DNA from: Anisakis pegreffii
Taxonomy: Eukaryota > Nematoda > Chromadorea > Rhabditida > Anisakidae
Reading direction: 5' to 3'
Length of the DNA: 64,000 nucleotides
Assembly: GCA_035041965.1 (NCBI GenBank)
Contig: JAPYMA010001360.1
Span: 20,612 to 84,611, forward strand
The translations under genes and the position numbers were made by a program. Under the pieces are notes generated by a model that saw only the letters and a list, made by a program, of their open reading frames with translations, was not told the DNA's origin and did no database searches. Shown in pieces: positions 49,601 through 60,817 of this stretch. Position 1 is the stretch's first letter. Every line of letters starts with the position of its first letter.

Positions 49601-51035
49601 GATGATTGATTTTAATGTTTTGATAGTCTATTTGATCGAGTGCCCAGTTCAATGGTTCTCTCAGGGAATGAAATTACTTATTTTGGGTAATTTGGAGTTG
49701 TCAAAGGGTAAGGGAGGGGGCCAGGAAATCAGTATCTCGTGCAGTTATTTCTGACGTTATACGTAGAAATAGTAAGTCTTGTGTTCCGGGGGGAGGGAGG
49801 TAACTGCGGCCTGTCAGATCATCACAAGGGATGATGGAGCACCGAAACGTGAGAACCACTGGCCTAGTCGGAAGTTTTCAAGTGATTCATGTTGATACTG
49901 TTTCAGGCGAAAAAATTGAGTAGAATAGGACTCAATTTAGAAATTATGCCTCGGGGCATCGATAATCAGCCACTTTATTTCACTAAGGAGAATTTCACGG
50001 AAATCTCCAGTCAAGAAGGAGCGAGGAAGGTTGAAGTATTCGAATCGTTATCAGAGGGTCTCACCAGGAAACAGGTCAGCTTACACTGTTGAATGTTCTG
50101 ATCATAAAGCCTATCTCAGCGTTGATCTTTCAACACTCACTGACGTTGCACATTGTGGCTTAAGGAAATTTGCTACTCTGTTTGACGCGGAACGTTGATT
50201 TTTGTGAATACATTCTGAGTTGAGTGGAGCTTGATGCTTGTTTGCAATATTCATGACAACATTTCTTTGCTCACAGTAGCTGCAGTTTCAGTTGGACGAT
50301 TTTAAGCGGAAGGGTTTCTCTGTTCTGACGAAGGATCAATTAGGCATGATCTATGGTGAAAATTCACCTTTCAACGATCGCTCTTCTTTGGAGCGTTTCT
50401 CATCGTTCTCTGAAGATGACATCGTTGATCGGTTGCTCTCCGATATTCGCCATTTGGCAAATCCCATTCAACAAACGGTATTCAAACGACGCAAACGACA
50501 GTCTGTGCTTTCACCGGTACTTTTCCAACTGATCACAAACCGAGTATCTTCGTTCGCCGTTCTCTCACCAATTCTTCTGTCTGCTTCCATTTCGGCCCCA
50601 TCAATTCTCGGACCCGTCATACTCAGTCCATATCTCTTCTTTCCCGCTATCCTTTCACCAGTTCTACTCTCTCCAATAATCTTATCACCGTACGCCTTAT
50701 CGCCACTGATCTTATCACCGCTATTATTTCGACCGACTGTGTTGAGTCCTCAAGCTCTAAATCCATTAATTCTCTCGCCAAGTATACTATCACCTTTTAT
50801 TCTGTCACCGAATGTTCTATCTCCAGTTATCCTCAGTCCGTTCGCCTTAAATCCGAGCGTTTTCCAGAAATCCGCATTGGGTGCTGTCATTTTAAGTCCT
50901 TTCTTGTTATCCCCACTGTTCTTTTCACCACTCTATTACTCACTTATCGTATTATCTCCATACGCTTTCTCGCCTGCAATCAACTCTACCGGTACAGCAA
51001 CCTCACACATTTTGTCTCCGTCCATATTCAGTTGA
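46668..51035 (+). CDS. mlt-10-like: MLT-10-family moulting protein (DUF644 plus LSP repeats), gene 2
   Basis: Second intact family member, 687 codons plus a stop. Exons: 46668-46716, 46950-47121, 47266-47405, 47630-47885, 48118-48256, 48630-48857, 49280-49447, 49907-50074 and 50292-51035. Exons 3, 5, 7 and 8 equal gene 1 exactly in length (140, 139, 168, 168), and all intron phases are the same. A clear signal peptide opens it (MMKQHLGYVMLWTLLAG). The DUF644 region shows TRDTMPGAQYYDGKKM, ERWARQSIS, KCSNRAENLQEHAKC and LLREAMQLAMTLSGHN. A basic VKRDSVRRK cluster and FKRRKRQ near residue 516 are probable furin sites. After it come regular x-[IV]-L-S-P repeats (18 exact LSP) and a conserved ending with an AINSTGTAT glycosylation sequon. 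Introns 6 and 7 hold a foldback element and a hAT MITE absent from gene 1. Role in apical matrix or cuticle at moulting is inferred from the family. Confidence 0.92.
48919..49171. mobile_element. Foldback element (copy 2) in an intron of MLT-10-like gene 2
   Basis: Begins GATCAATCTGCC and ends GGGCAGATTGAC, with internal TTTGCCTAA and inverted TTAGGCAAA units more diverged than in the copy at 42681. It lies between exons 6 and 7; the corresponding intron of gene 1 is only 141 bp. It therefore probably inserted after the two genes separated. Confidence 0.75.
49650..49861. mobile_element. hAT-type MITE in an intron of MLT-10-like gene 2
   Basis: A 212-bp element with CAATGGTTCTCTC at the left and CGTGAGAACCACTG at the right, flanked by the 8-bp duplications GCCCAGTT and GCCTAGTC (6 of 8 match). 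Its ends resemble the element at 18897-19363, but the interior is shorter and apparently in the opposite orientation. It lies in the intron between exons 7 and 8. Confidence 0.7.
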
Positions 51036-53441
51036 TTTTTCGACTCGGATTAAGAACCGTAACCCAAGAATCGACTACTTCACATATTGCTTCAGTGCAG
51101 TGTCGCTCACAAAAAGTTGAAAATTGCACATACTGAGATTAGCAAATGTTTGCAAGCTATCGGAATGTTCATGAATAGTTTATTGCGAAATTTTCATCTC
51201 CTTTGAGGATCAATCGAATGTGTTCAGTTTTGCCAAAATAGATCCTAATGTAAGGACGAAAATATATCTGAAGTGAATGTATGATACAAACTTTGGTTGC
51301 AGTATCTGAAAAAAAAAAGGTTGAACACTATGAAGATAACCAATTACGACGCTGAGTATCAATTTGGTCATTGTGCTGTTTCTTTTTCAATTTTCTTAAC
51401 ACATTGAAATTCTTGAATTGTAATTTCTGTGTTGCTTTAACGATTCCAATGTTATACATTCAAACTGTACATTATTAAAATCGCATTCCCATGTGGTTGT
51501 CTAATTTTGAAATTTTTTTCGTCAGTTTCCTTCGTTTTCATAAGCAATCAAATTTTATCAAGCTATTCAGCAAGGCAACATGAATGTTGATATACACTGG
51601 ATGACGCAATCAATGATCACTACTCAGCATAATTAATAGTAATGTGATGGGAATGTCATCACTTGGTTGGTTTTTTGCATTGGAAGTATTATCGTTTGCT
51701 CTGATAATAAACTCACATCACATCACATTTATCAATGAAGTTATGTGCATTATCAGTGTTTGTTCGAAAGAAACCCAAACAACGGTTATATGATAACACA
51801 AACACGGTGACTAGTCAATCAAAAGAATCAATTTGATCAAGAACTACTGGAAAAGGTTATGTTATCGATTTACGTTTTGTGTTTGTTTGAAGGGGATTAT
51901 GTTTGGCAGCCTATTTGAGGTAGGTCTTGTGCCCTCAAGTTATATGATGTTTTGCTGTTTGATCTTATCACTTGTGGCCTTTACTCACATGTTCTGCATA
52001 CTTTTCAGGTATGATACTCACTATAACTTTAACAAGTTATGGTATTGTCACGCAAAAACATGGTATCGAACGGGTGATATGAACAGAGATCACAGCTGAT
52101 AACGAGATATGACATTAAATCACATGATTCATGATCACAAGACATGTAACCGTAAATATTTACTATCATGCTTTCCTTCATATGAAATAATAATGTTGAT
52201 GAGAACTCCACGACGATATCACTGCTGTAATGGATCTGTAATGAAAGTTTCTAAATGAACAACAACAAGTGCAAAATTTCTGAGCTGAACTGATCAGACG
52301 CAGACGCAATTGTTCAACGTCAGTGTCCACGTTAGGCGAGATGCCCGTCAGTAATTTCGAAGATTACTTTCACCAGCAATTAGTGACGAAAAACTCAATT
52401 TCGTCGCTTCTCATTGAACTTATATTCTCAATTGTTGCGTTTTGTTGTAGAATAAGCAATGAAACTTTCACCATTCGAAGTCATCATCCTTCAGTTTCGA
52501 ACTGAAACACGTACTTGGAAGCGCTTCCTTCACGACTTCATACTGCCTGAAAACTTTAGCATGCCACTTTATCGAAAATTGCCTGTCGGGAGGTGGACAT
52601 ATCCAATGGATCAATTAGACTATTAGACTTAACCACCGACTTGTGTACTTTGTGTGACACATTGGTTCACGGGATTTCGGACTAGCATATAGGATTTTCG
52701 GACATATCAGTAGTTTGTCGCATTCAAAAAATTTGTGTTCATCGATAATATTCACGGCAATTTTTTGGCAATAACAATACTAGCGGATATCTAACATGAA
52801 TGGTTTTTTGGGACTCGCATCGTCAAATAAAGATAACGAAAGTTATCAGCTGATTACGAACGACTGAGTGATTAGTACCGTTGTCACAACGGTGCTGGTC
52901 AGTGCTCGCGAAGATCACTTCAGTCAACAAACGGATTGTTACGTAATAGGAGAGAATAAAAGCTGTCGATTGATTGTACTAGTGTTGGTGGTAGGTATGC
53001 GCTTGTGAAGTGCTCTTTCATTTGAATCTTATTCATTTCAACTTTATAACTGTAATTTATACTGATTCAGTGACGAATAAATCTTTATTAAATAACCAAT
53101 TCTTCTATCGTTTTGTTACACATTGAATATGATCAGTATAATAAACCGATGAATATCGGTGATGACGATAATCAAACGACGTGATAAAAATTGATTTAAA
53201 AAGACAAAAAATGGTTATGATAATCACCATTTCCCAAAAAATGCAATGCGGAAAAAGTATAGAAAATCGAGCCTTAAGCAGAACGAACGTTCATTTTCAC
53301 CTAACTATCTAGCGTTGGGTGATAACTTTCTCGCGATTGCCTCAGAAATAACACTTGTCTACTCGATAAAATTTCTTACTATTACAGGAAACCCAATTTC
53401 AAGTACAATTATGCAAAATATTCTCAATATTTAATAATAGA
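51036..53441. other. Intergenic between MLT-10 cluster and CDF gene
   Basis: A hydrophobic frame at 51833-52099 (containing FVCLKGIMFGSLFE and MMFCCLILSLVAFTHMF) has a possible GTAGGT donor inside but no start or partner exon that I can defend. Otherwise nothing is recognised. Just before the CDF start, an acceptor TATTACAG (to 53388) and an eight-codon upstream frame starting at 53411 are visible. Confidence 0.35.
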
Positions 53442-56400
53442 ATGAACGAGAAAGAACCTCTTCTGAGTGTTTCAACGAACTCGGAGAATTCTCCCAAAAC
53501 GTACGATGCTGCCGAGCGAAATTGTTCCACAGAACACGTGAAACTATCGTGGCTAGAGCGAAGAAGGCGAAAGAATGGTCTTATTAAGGTGAAATCGCTT
53601 TTCTCATTTACTTTCCATGCCGTTCCTCAAATGACATCAACTGTTCACCTTTATCATTCTTGGACAGTGAATATTTTCTTCTCGATCAATTTCCAATTGA
53701 TTTGAAATGTAAAACACCAAATTCGTAAATGAAATCTTCTCAAGTAATCATTGCACACTCGTTTATCATTTCGTTGCGTGTAATTGTTGAATACAAAGAA
53801 CCGATGCAAAATTCGTTAGACGATGAAGCAAAAATAAGCAGTGATATGGAAACAAAAAAAGACTCATAGAATAGCTGCATTCGATCGATAACCTTGATGA
53901 ACTCGTTCAGTATAATGAATATCAACGAAACTTGATGCGATTATACGACGAGGATGATGCGTTCTTCGAGAAGAACTCATGCATAAAAGCGATCGACGAC
54001 AACAGCAAAAAGGCTGAACAAAGACGTTATAAAGACTCGATTCTAGCCAGAATATCATTCACTCTGAACGTTCTGCTGATATTTGGCAATGGATTTGCGT
54101 CAATTTTCTCAGGATCGCTCTCCATCATCAGGTTGACTCTTTGTTCATATAGCGTAATATCCAATCAGTTCCTATGCTTTGAGGTGTTCAATTGAACAAG
54201 AAAGTTGTTATCGTCACCACCCAATAAGACCGTACCATTACCGATCTCAAGAACATGCGATATTGAAGTTATTGTTTCACCATGCGCATCATGAAAACTC
54301 TCAATAATTGAGCCATTCTCTGGTTCCACAAGTAATACCATTCCGTACATTGGATTCAGCCAGTCCAATAACGTTGCAAATAACCAATGAGGCAACAACA
54401 CGGCTGCTAGGTGTCTCAACCAAGGCCGTGTTGTAATCCAACGATCGTCGTCTAATCGCACTTGTCCTAGTGGTATCCACAATGAACCAGTCGTTGCAAG
54501 TCTTATATTATCGGGATAACCGGGTAGGTTATCTGCAAGCGTAGAATAATTTGATGAAGGATTTGAATCGAAACAATGCTTCAGAATCCTCAAATTACCC
54601 ATCTCAGCAATCAGCACACAACGTTGATCCGTGGTCAGTTGTATGCCATTTGGGTATTGTAGGCGATCAATTAATACGCTGAGACGTCGCTTGCGTTCAT
54701 CGAATACAAGTACTCTACCGTCAGCACGATGCTCACTCATCGCGTACAAACAGTCTCGATCAGAGAATTTCATTGATGGCTCTGAGAGTATAATTTTTCC
54801 GTCTTCTGTTTCATCAAAATCATTGAAATGCCTCAATGGTAGCGCATTTGATGCATTCCACAGTTCTGTTCCATTGCTCAGTATCATTGTTCGTTTACCA
54901 TCCCTTATGTCCAGTTCATACAAGCCGTGATACGCATCCGCTACCAACAGAACATTAGTGTTGTGCTTCCGAAACCTCAATCCCAAAGGACGCCCACAAA
55001 GTGGCTGCATCAAATAGCTTCCATCGCATCCCTCCACATCGTTGATCGGTTCGAATTTATGCACAATCTCCATCCCATATCGATCTTTTTCCATCTTCAA
55101 CCCTACGATGTGACCTGTCTTAATTCCCGTATAAACGACATCAGAAGATATGTGCAGCGCTAACGATTCGGGCCCGTATAAAACGCCTTCGAGAAGGCGA
55201 TCGCCATCAGAAAGTAAGCGATTCGGGCTTAGCGCACCTGTTAGAGTAGGTGGAGCAGGCAATGCGAACTCAACTGATTGGTTACACTTGTCGGCAAGAA
55301 CAACTAGCAGAAACAGAACTATCGCAGTGAGTGATGAAAATATTAGCGTGTTGGGAAATTCGTGAATGTTGAACCATTGCAAAGCTGCACTGAATTGTCG
55401 ATAGATGATGAAGTGCGGATGTTTTGCGTTCGAAATGGCATTTGATTCAGCCGATAAAGGTGGCTTCTGACGATTTATTGATCTGTTTCGATTACTCAGA
55501 CTGGTTGAATCCAACATCTCACATGAGAACAATTTTTCGGAATTTCAATTATTAATAATATAACATTGGCGGTAGATGACTGTCGCAATAGAGAACTATT
55601 CAGTTGGGAATACTATGGGCGAATGTGGCAACCAAAACAATCTGGTTACGAAGTTTAGTGTTGTTGTTGGAACCGAAATTATCGTAAGTGTAACTAATTA
55701 AGCCATCGGGAAACAGATATCTTTTGTTGTCGGGCATATTTATTTCAATAGCCATTCCTATCATCTTCGGTCAACTATCAGCAACGTATCGCATCATTAT
55801 AATGACGAGAAGATAACATGAAACATTCGCATGCTCGCAATAAGACTATAATTTTGTTAGAAACTATTTTATGTTTAAAATCATTTATTGATGCCGCAAA
55901 ATTTCAGTACATTCATTGATTCGCTAGTGGATACAACCAGTGGTTTACTGATTATGTTGAGTACATGGGCGATTAAAAACACGGATACGTTCAAGTATCC
56001 TCGAGGAAGAGCACGCCTTGAGCTGGTCGCCGCGTTAATGTGCTCAACAATAATGGGAGTTGCAAACATCATGATGATCATTCAATCGGTCGAATCGGTC
56101 GTCAACGGAACGGTTTAGTTGTTCGCGTATTTCGGTTACTACTACTAGTGTATTGATCAACGTTCTTTGTAAAAGAATTGTCGGAATGCTTATAGTGCTG
56201 GTGCGGATGAGTACGAGATGGAATTGAAGTGGTTTATGTAGATGTGAAACGCCTTCTCTTACGATTCATTGTAATCAGTTGAGTTTCTACAGGTGGATCC
56301 CAGCGCAAATCTACCAACAATATCGCTGATTGTTGGTGGATGTTTAGCGAAAATTATTCTTTTGACGGTCTGCTATCGACATGGTACACCAAGCAGCCGT

Positions 56401-57360
56401 GTCAGTTTGTACTCTATACATTTGTTTTTTTTCATTTAGCCTTATCTTGAAAAGACCACTCTCTTTACACGGAGACTGTTTTGACAGTAAATAAACACTA
56501 ATGAATTATGTAATCCATTTCACGTGCAGCAAAACATGATGGCAAGCATTTGTGGGAGGGCTTGTTGACATGTTTTCAATAAAATGTGCTCTGGTCAATT
56601 TTAATTTCAGATTTTGGCATTAGATCAACGAAATGATATTTTAACAAGTGTTGTGGCGTTAAGTTGTGCATTCATCGGTGATTATTATTGGGTATATGCT
56701 GATCCGATTGGAGCGATCTGTGTGTGGTGAATGATTTCAGATGTTGCACTAACCACTGTTTGAAATTTGATTGCGTCCAAAACTCTCTAATCTGAAACTA
56801 AAACTCGATTCACAGTTGAGTTTTTAAATGCTTGCGAGCGAATTCGGCGAGCCTAGGGCGAAGCAATCGAACCATCTGACTGACAGATGATGAATTTTTC
56901 ACATCATATTCACAGATGCTCAACTCACGACGAGAATATTTGCACAGAGTGTGCGCTATCGAATTGATAAGGGTTTTATTGTCGAGTTCAGAAGAACTTC
57001 ATGAAAATGAAAGTTTTCGGAATGTGTTTCAGTACGTTCATCGCAATCTCGTGGTTCCACAATGCGTTGAATCATATTCCAATGATGGTCGGACGACGTG
57101 CACAACAAGAGTATTTGTCGCGAATAATGCGTATCTGCATTAAACACGATTCGCACATCAAATGCCTCGACCACGTGATGGTCTACCATACTGGAGCTGA
57201 GGCGATTGTTGAGGTGCACATTGTGCTCGACGAGCATTTACCGTTGCGCATTGCACACGACATCATTGAATCGCTCACCAAAACACTCACAATGCTACCG
57301 TTCGTTGAACGTGCATTTGTACACGGCGATTATCGATGCGATGGAGATTGGCAAATTTAA
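53442..57360 (+). CDS. Cation diffusion facilitator, Mn-type signature, 374 residues, 6 exons
   Basis: Divalent-cation/proton antiporter of the CDF (SLC30-like) family. Exons 53442-53588, 53911-54131, 55908-56112, 56293-56400, 56611-56726 and 57033-57360 join in phases 0, 2, 0, 0 and 2. The N-terminus is polar, followed by a YNEYQRNLMRLYDEDD segment like that before TM1 in plant and nematode manganese CDFs. TM1 contains FSGSLSIIS. TM2 has the metal-site motif D-S-L-V-D, and TM5 has D-Q-R-N-D. DxxxD in both is the manganese-clade pattern, whereas zinc members have HxxxD. TM6 and the loop ADPIGAICV, then HIPMMVGRRA, lead into the usual C-terminal cytoplasmic metal-binding fold (KHDSHIKCLDHVMVYHTG to the stop). 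Length is typical. The 1.78-kb second intron contains a gene on the other strand. A possible AATAAA lies at 57877. An upstream eight-codon frame in the leader could tune translation. Confidence 0.92.
54165..55532 (-). CDS. apmap-like: APMAP / strictosidine synthase-like membrane protein, intronless, nested
   Basis: 455-residue type II membrane protein with a lumenal six-bladed beta-propeller. It belongs to the family of adipocyte plasma membrane-associated protein; animal members are not alkaloid synthases, and arylesterase activity has been reported for APMAP. The N-terminal 60 residues are polar, one membrane helix follows at about 61-80 (IFSSLTAIVLFLLVVLA), then blade motifs: GRPLGLRF, VADAYHGLYELDIRDG, NDFDETEDGKIILSEPS, RVLVFDERKRRLSVLID, LQYPNGI and the family hallmark DNLPGYPDNIR near the third quarter. 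There are several N-X-S/T sites. The frame is one uninterrupted exon in a region where every other gene has many introns, and it lies wholly inside intron 2 of the CDF gene. The stop is 33 bp from host exon 2, so any normal 3' UTR must overlap that exon in antisense. The intronless state suggests a retrocopy, though I see no A-tract downstream. Confidence 0.92.
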   Translation of the reverse strand: MFSCEMLDSTSLSNRNRSINRQKPPLSAESNAISNAKHPHFIIYRQFSAALQWFNIHEFPNTLIFSSLTAIVLFLLVVLADKCNQSVEFALPAPPTLTGALSPNRLLSDGDRLLEGVLYGPESLALHISSDVVYTGIKTGHIVGLKMEKDRYGMEIVHKFEPINDVEGCDGSYLMQPLCGRPLGLRFRKHNTNVLLVADAYHGLYELDIRDGKRTMILSNGTELWNASNALPLRHFNDFDETEDGKIILSEPSMKFSDRDCLYAMSEHRADGRVLVFDERKRRLSVLIDRLQYPNGIQLTTDQRCVLIAEMGNLRILKHCFDSNPSSNYSTLADNLPGYPDNIRLATTGSLWIPLGQVRLDDDRWITTRPWLRHLAAVLLPHWLFATLLDWLNPMYGMVLLVEPENGSIIESFHDAHGETITSISHVLEIGNGTVLLGGDDNNFLVQLNTSKHRN

Positions 57361-60300
57361 CTCTCATCCGTTCTTGATCTCAGCAGCTAAAATCAACGCG
57401 GTTACGTGGTTATCTATTGAAAAAATAATCTCATAAGAGAGTTACTATTTACTACATTCTTGTTAATAATAACAGCGATATGAAAGTAAAATCCAAGCTA
57501 GAAATGCCAACATCTAAAAAAATCCACATATCGATAGCAAATTATTTATTTCCAATACATTTCGACTCTAAGCGCTAGCCAATTTCAAATGCCGTACCAG
57601 TAATAGTTGTTGTTTTTAACGATTATTTTTATGATATTAATCTTATTGTTGATAATATTTTCGTTGTTGTTATCGGTATTAATAACGTGTTCACAACTGT
57701 TGATACAGTCAGTCCTATTAATCGTTGTTTGAGGAATGGTTGTAATACTGTTTACTAACTGATTGTGAGTACATTCTCTTACATTCGAATCATCTCATAT
57801 CTGAACGGTTAATTGAATATTGTGTTAAAAAATATACGATAATTGTAAGGAATATACATAAAAATGTAAGCATATCAATAAAGAACCGTTCATGCAATAT
57901 AATAATAATATAAGGATGAATTGTCATCGTCAATAATCACAACGAAACAATCTCGCTTCCCATTTGTGATATTCATGGTGTAAATAAAGTAAGTAACTCT
58001 GCGCTCTTAGATATCAATGTTCCACTGCGAAAAAAAACCCGCATATTCATATGCATGTCTTGCCACAGTTTCACTTCATTGCTAAACGCAAAACGTATTT
58101 ATATGGCTCATTGCGTTGCTGATGTTATTATATTCAATTAACATGGTTCAATATATTGGTTGCTTTTTAACTGCTTTACTAGCGTTCTGGATGAGTCACA
58201 CACGGAAACGTTCTTATTTATCAGTGAACACAAATCTAGAAACTTGAGTGATATTACAAAGATGGCACATCTTACGCAGTAATTGAAGAAAAATTTGGTG
58301 TGGGAGAAGCAACAAGATCTGAAGTCAAGACCAATGAACAAGAAATAGGACACAGTTGTAAAAATATTCGGCGCAGTTGTAAAAATCCTTATTGTTAGCA
58401 TAACTTATAAAAAAGCTCAACTAAGCAATTATATTAAAAAGCTGGATCAGGCCATCTTTACATGGTTCAATCAACAAAGAGAAAAGAGTTTACCGTTGAC
58501 TGGCTTGTTGTTACAAGAAAAAGCTGAGCATTTCTGCAGTTTGCCTCAGTCCGGTTCAGCTGAACATGCTGACTTTCAATACGTCCAGTAGTGAAGATTT
58601 TGCAAATGTCATAAAACCTGCCAGCATGAAACGTGCCGGTTATTATTAGTTATCAATATTTCAACGCAAAAATCGTGTGAATCAAAATACGGGTTTTTTC
58701 ATCATTGTTATCAATATTTTTTAGCAAAGTCGACGCAAAACTGTTGTATTTTCGGCTATTTATTTTCCAGGCATCCGTGAATTCTAAAGAACGCTCAATT
58801 ATTCTGCCGCTGTCATACACTCTTCTATAGATGATAGCACCGCTGAAAAAGTAATTTCAAGAACAAATCTTTTTCTCGAAAAAAAAAATGCTAGGGATGT
58901 GTTGTAGAGTCTACAGTTGTATTAGACTTTATTGAAACCAACTAGTAGACGATACAATGAAAATTTACACGGAATGAATTCTACTACAAAACGCTCTGCT
59001 TATATACAGTTGCTGCTTATATACCGATCAAACATAAACATCAATTACAACGAATATCACAATTCATGTCACCCATTGATATTTGATCACATTGATCATA
59101 TCGCAACAGGATGAAAAAAATTTCAGCGCCAAATTTCAATTTTATCAATTTGGGCTTAAAATGGACGCAGCAATTTGGGTCTTTTTTAGGACTTTCAGTG
59201 GTTACGAGCATCGCTAACGGCATGAAATTCATTATGTTTTGTACTGTCCACATTCAACAAACGTGTGCAGACTGATCACAATTTGAATGACAATCGATCG
59301 CAAGTTTTTTACAAGGAATTTCGGATCTCTCTGAATGCGAACAAGTAATGAAACAAATGTGCGTAGAAAATAACTAATAAGTGAAATTAACGAGTTTCGA
59401 TCGGGGTGAATGTTTTGGCCGCAGCATACTGTGCTAATATTAAAACTAAAGGAGCTGTTAGCATGAACTGCTGACCACAGAGATTGTTGCTGGAAGAATA
59501 AAACTGCTTTTCGACATTGCGGAATGTTCAAATGAAGTTTCGTTCGCAAATATGACTGCATTAACAAATTAATAAGGATTAACGAATTAATCAACAGCTA
59601 TCGTGAAATTGATATGTTATTGGACAAAGCTGAGAATACGGTAGGCTTGAAGATGAAACCCTCATAGCTTTGAGATAGGTTTGAGAAAATGGCTATATAT
59701 CCTAATGAAGGCAGAATTGTTCAACAAAGTGTACGATATATTGGAAGTCGGGGTTCTAAGGAATCGAATGAAGTAGGGAAATTCAGATGTGACTGGGCAA
59801 AGCCGAGAGTACCGGCAGCTTGAAGATAGAAGATCACTGATGGTCTGACGAAGATCTGAATAAGTGTGAAAATTGGCTGCTCTGAAGGTCAATTTGTAAT
59901 GTTCAAAAAAATATTGTTGGTTATTGCAATGAAGCCGAACGATGATCAGTGTATGATGGCTACAGATATGGACGGTGTTGTAATTTTGAAAATGCGTATA
60001 AATCGAATATAATTGAGGATGATAAAAATGTCTGGAAATGAAAGCAGACGACTGAACAGTAAGTTTTAAACTTGTCTAAGGAACAACATTTTTTTTCATA
60101 TCACCTACAGAATATCTTATTGTCCAAGCGCGAGGTGCTTTTGATGTAATTTTCGTTTTCGACATTCACCGATTTTTTTTGCAATTATTTGGATGGATAA
60201 TTTTAAAAAATTGAATGAATTCACAGTAGGTACTGGTTATTGCTAATGAAAATGTCATATGTGTTATGCTGTTAGGCAATTTATTCAGCTATCCGTCTGT

Positions 60301-60619
60301 ATTGGCCAAAAAAATGAAAATATTTTTGCATGTATTGTGCAAGTCCGTATGCTAGGAGAACATAACGGATTTTTTTTTGCATTTAAGAACAATTTTAGTG
60401 ATCAGAAAAGTGATAATGCATGAGTGACTGTTAGACCACGCATAAATACAATGATTCGATTATGTTGGATCGATCATTTGTGTGCGAAGATACAGCATCA
60501 TTAGCAAGGATTACGTCCTGCGGTGCATAATGAGTGACAACGGTCACACCAGTACACTCCTGATGCAAATATAAATAATGTGAAGAGATTATAGATTCTG
60601 TTGTTTGGGCAGTATGGAT
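57361..60619. other. Mostly non-genic, downstream of the CDF gene
   Basis: The first 500 bases are probably CDF 3' UTR. A weak direct repeat occurs at about 59618-59655 and 59787-59832 (GGACAAAGC-GAGA-TAC then CTTGAAGAT in both). Minus frames at 58138-58401 and 59232-59594 have no splice context. Nothing else is recognised. Confidence 0.35.
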
Positions 60620-60817
60620 GAGCGCAGTCATTCAATAGTCCATTTACGACGTATATGTGATTACGAGCATGAACTGGATCTACAACGATTATGCATTCTA
60701 AAATATCTTAGTGATCAAGTTTGCTACGGTGCAGATGCCATTATACAGTACTTCCCGTGGTATCATTTTGTTGTCATTCACTATGAAACTAATGAAAATG
60801 TTGCGAACAAATGGTGA
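60620..60817 (+). CDS. Small open frame, unknown (65 codons)
   Basis: Starts at an ATG (MDERSHSIVHLRR) and runs to TGA with fairly protein-like composition (LDLQRLCILKYLSDQVCYG, then FPWYHFVVIHYE). There is no signal peptide or domain and no clear splice sites. It may be an unspliced relic, a genuine small protein or chance. Confidence 0.15.
   Translation, partial: ERSHSIVHLRRICDYEHELDLQRLCILKYLSDQVCYGADAIIQYFPWYHFVVIHYETNENVANKW

Noticed and set aside
54631..55365. Plus-strand open frames opposite the APMAP-like gene
   Set aside because: Shadows of the minus-strand coding sequence with no domain or splice support.
56916..57032. Open frame before the last CDF exon as coding
   Set aside because: Joining at 56916 would create an immediate stop with the phase-2 donor at 56726; the acceptor at 57032 restores the family sequence.
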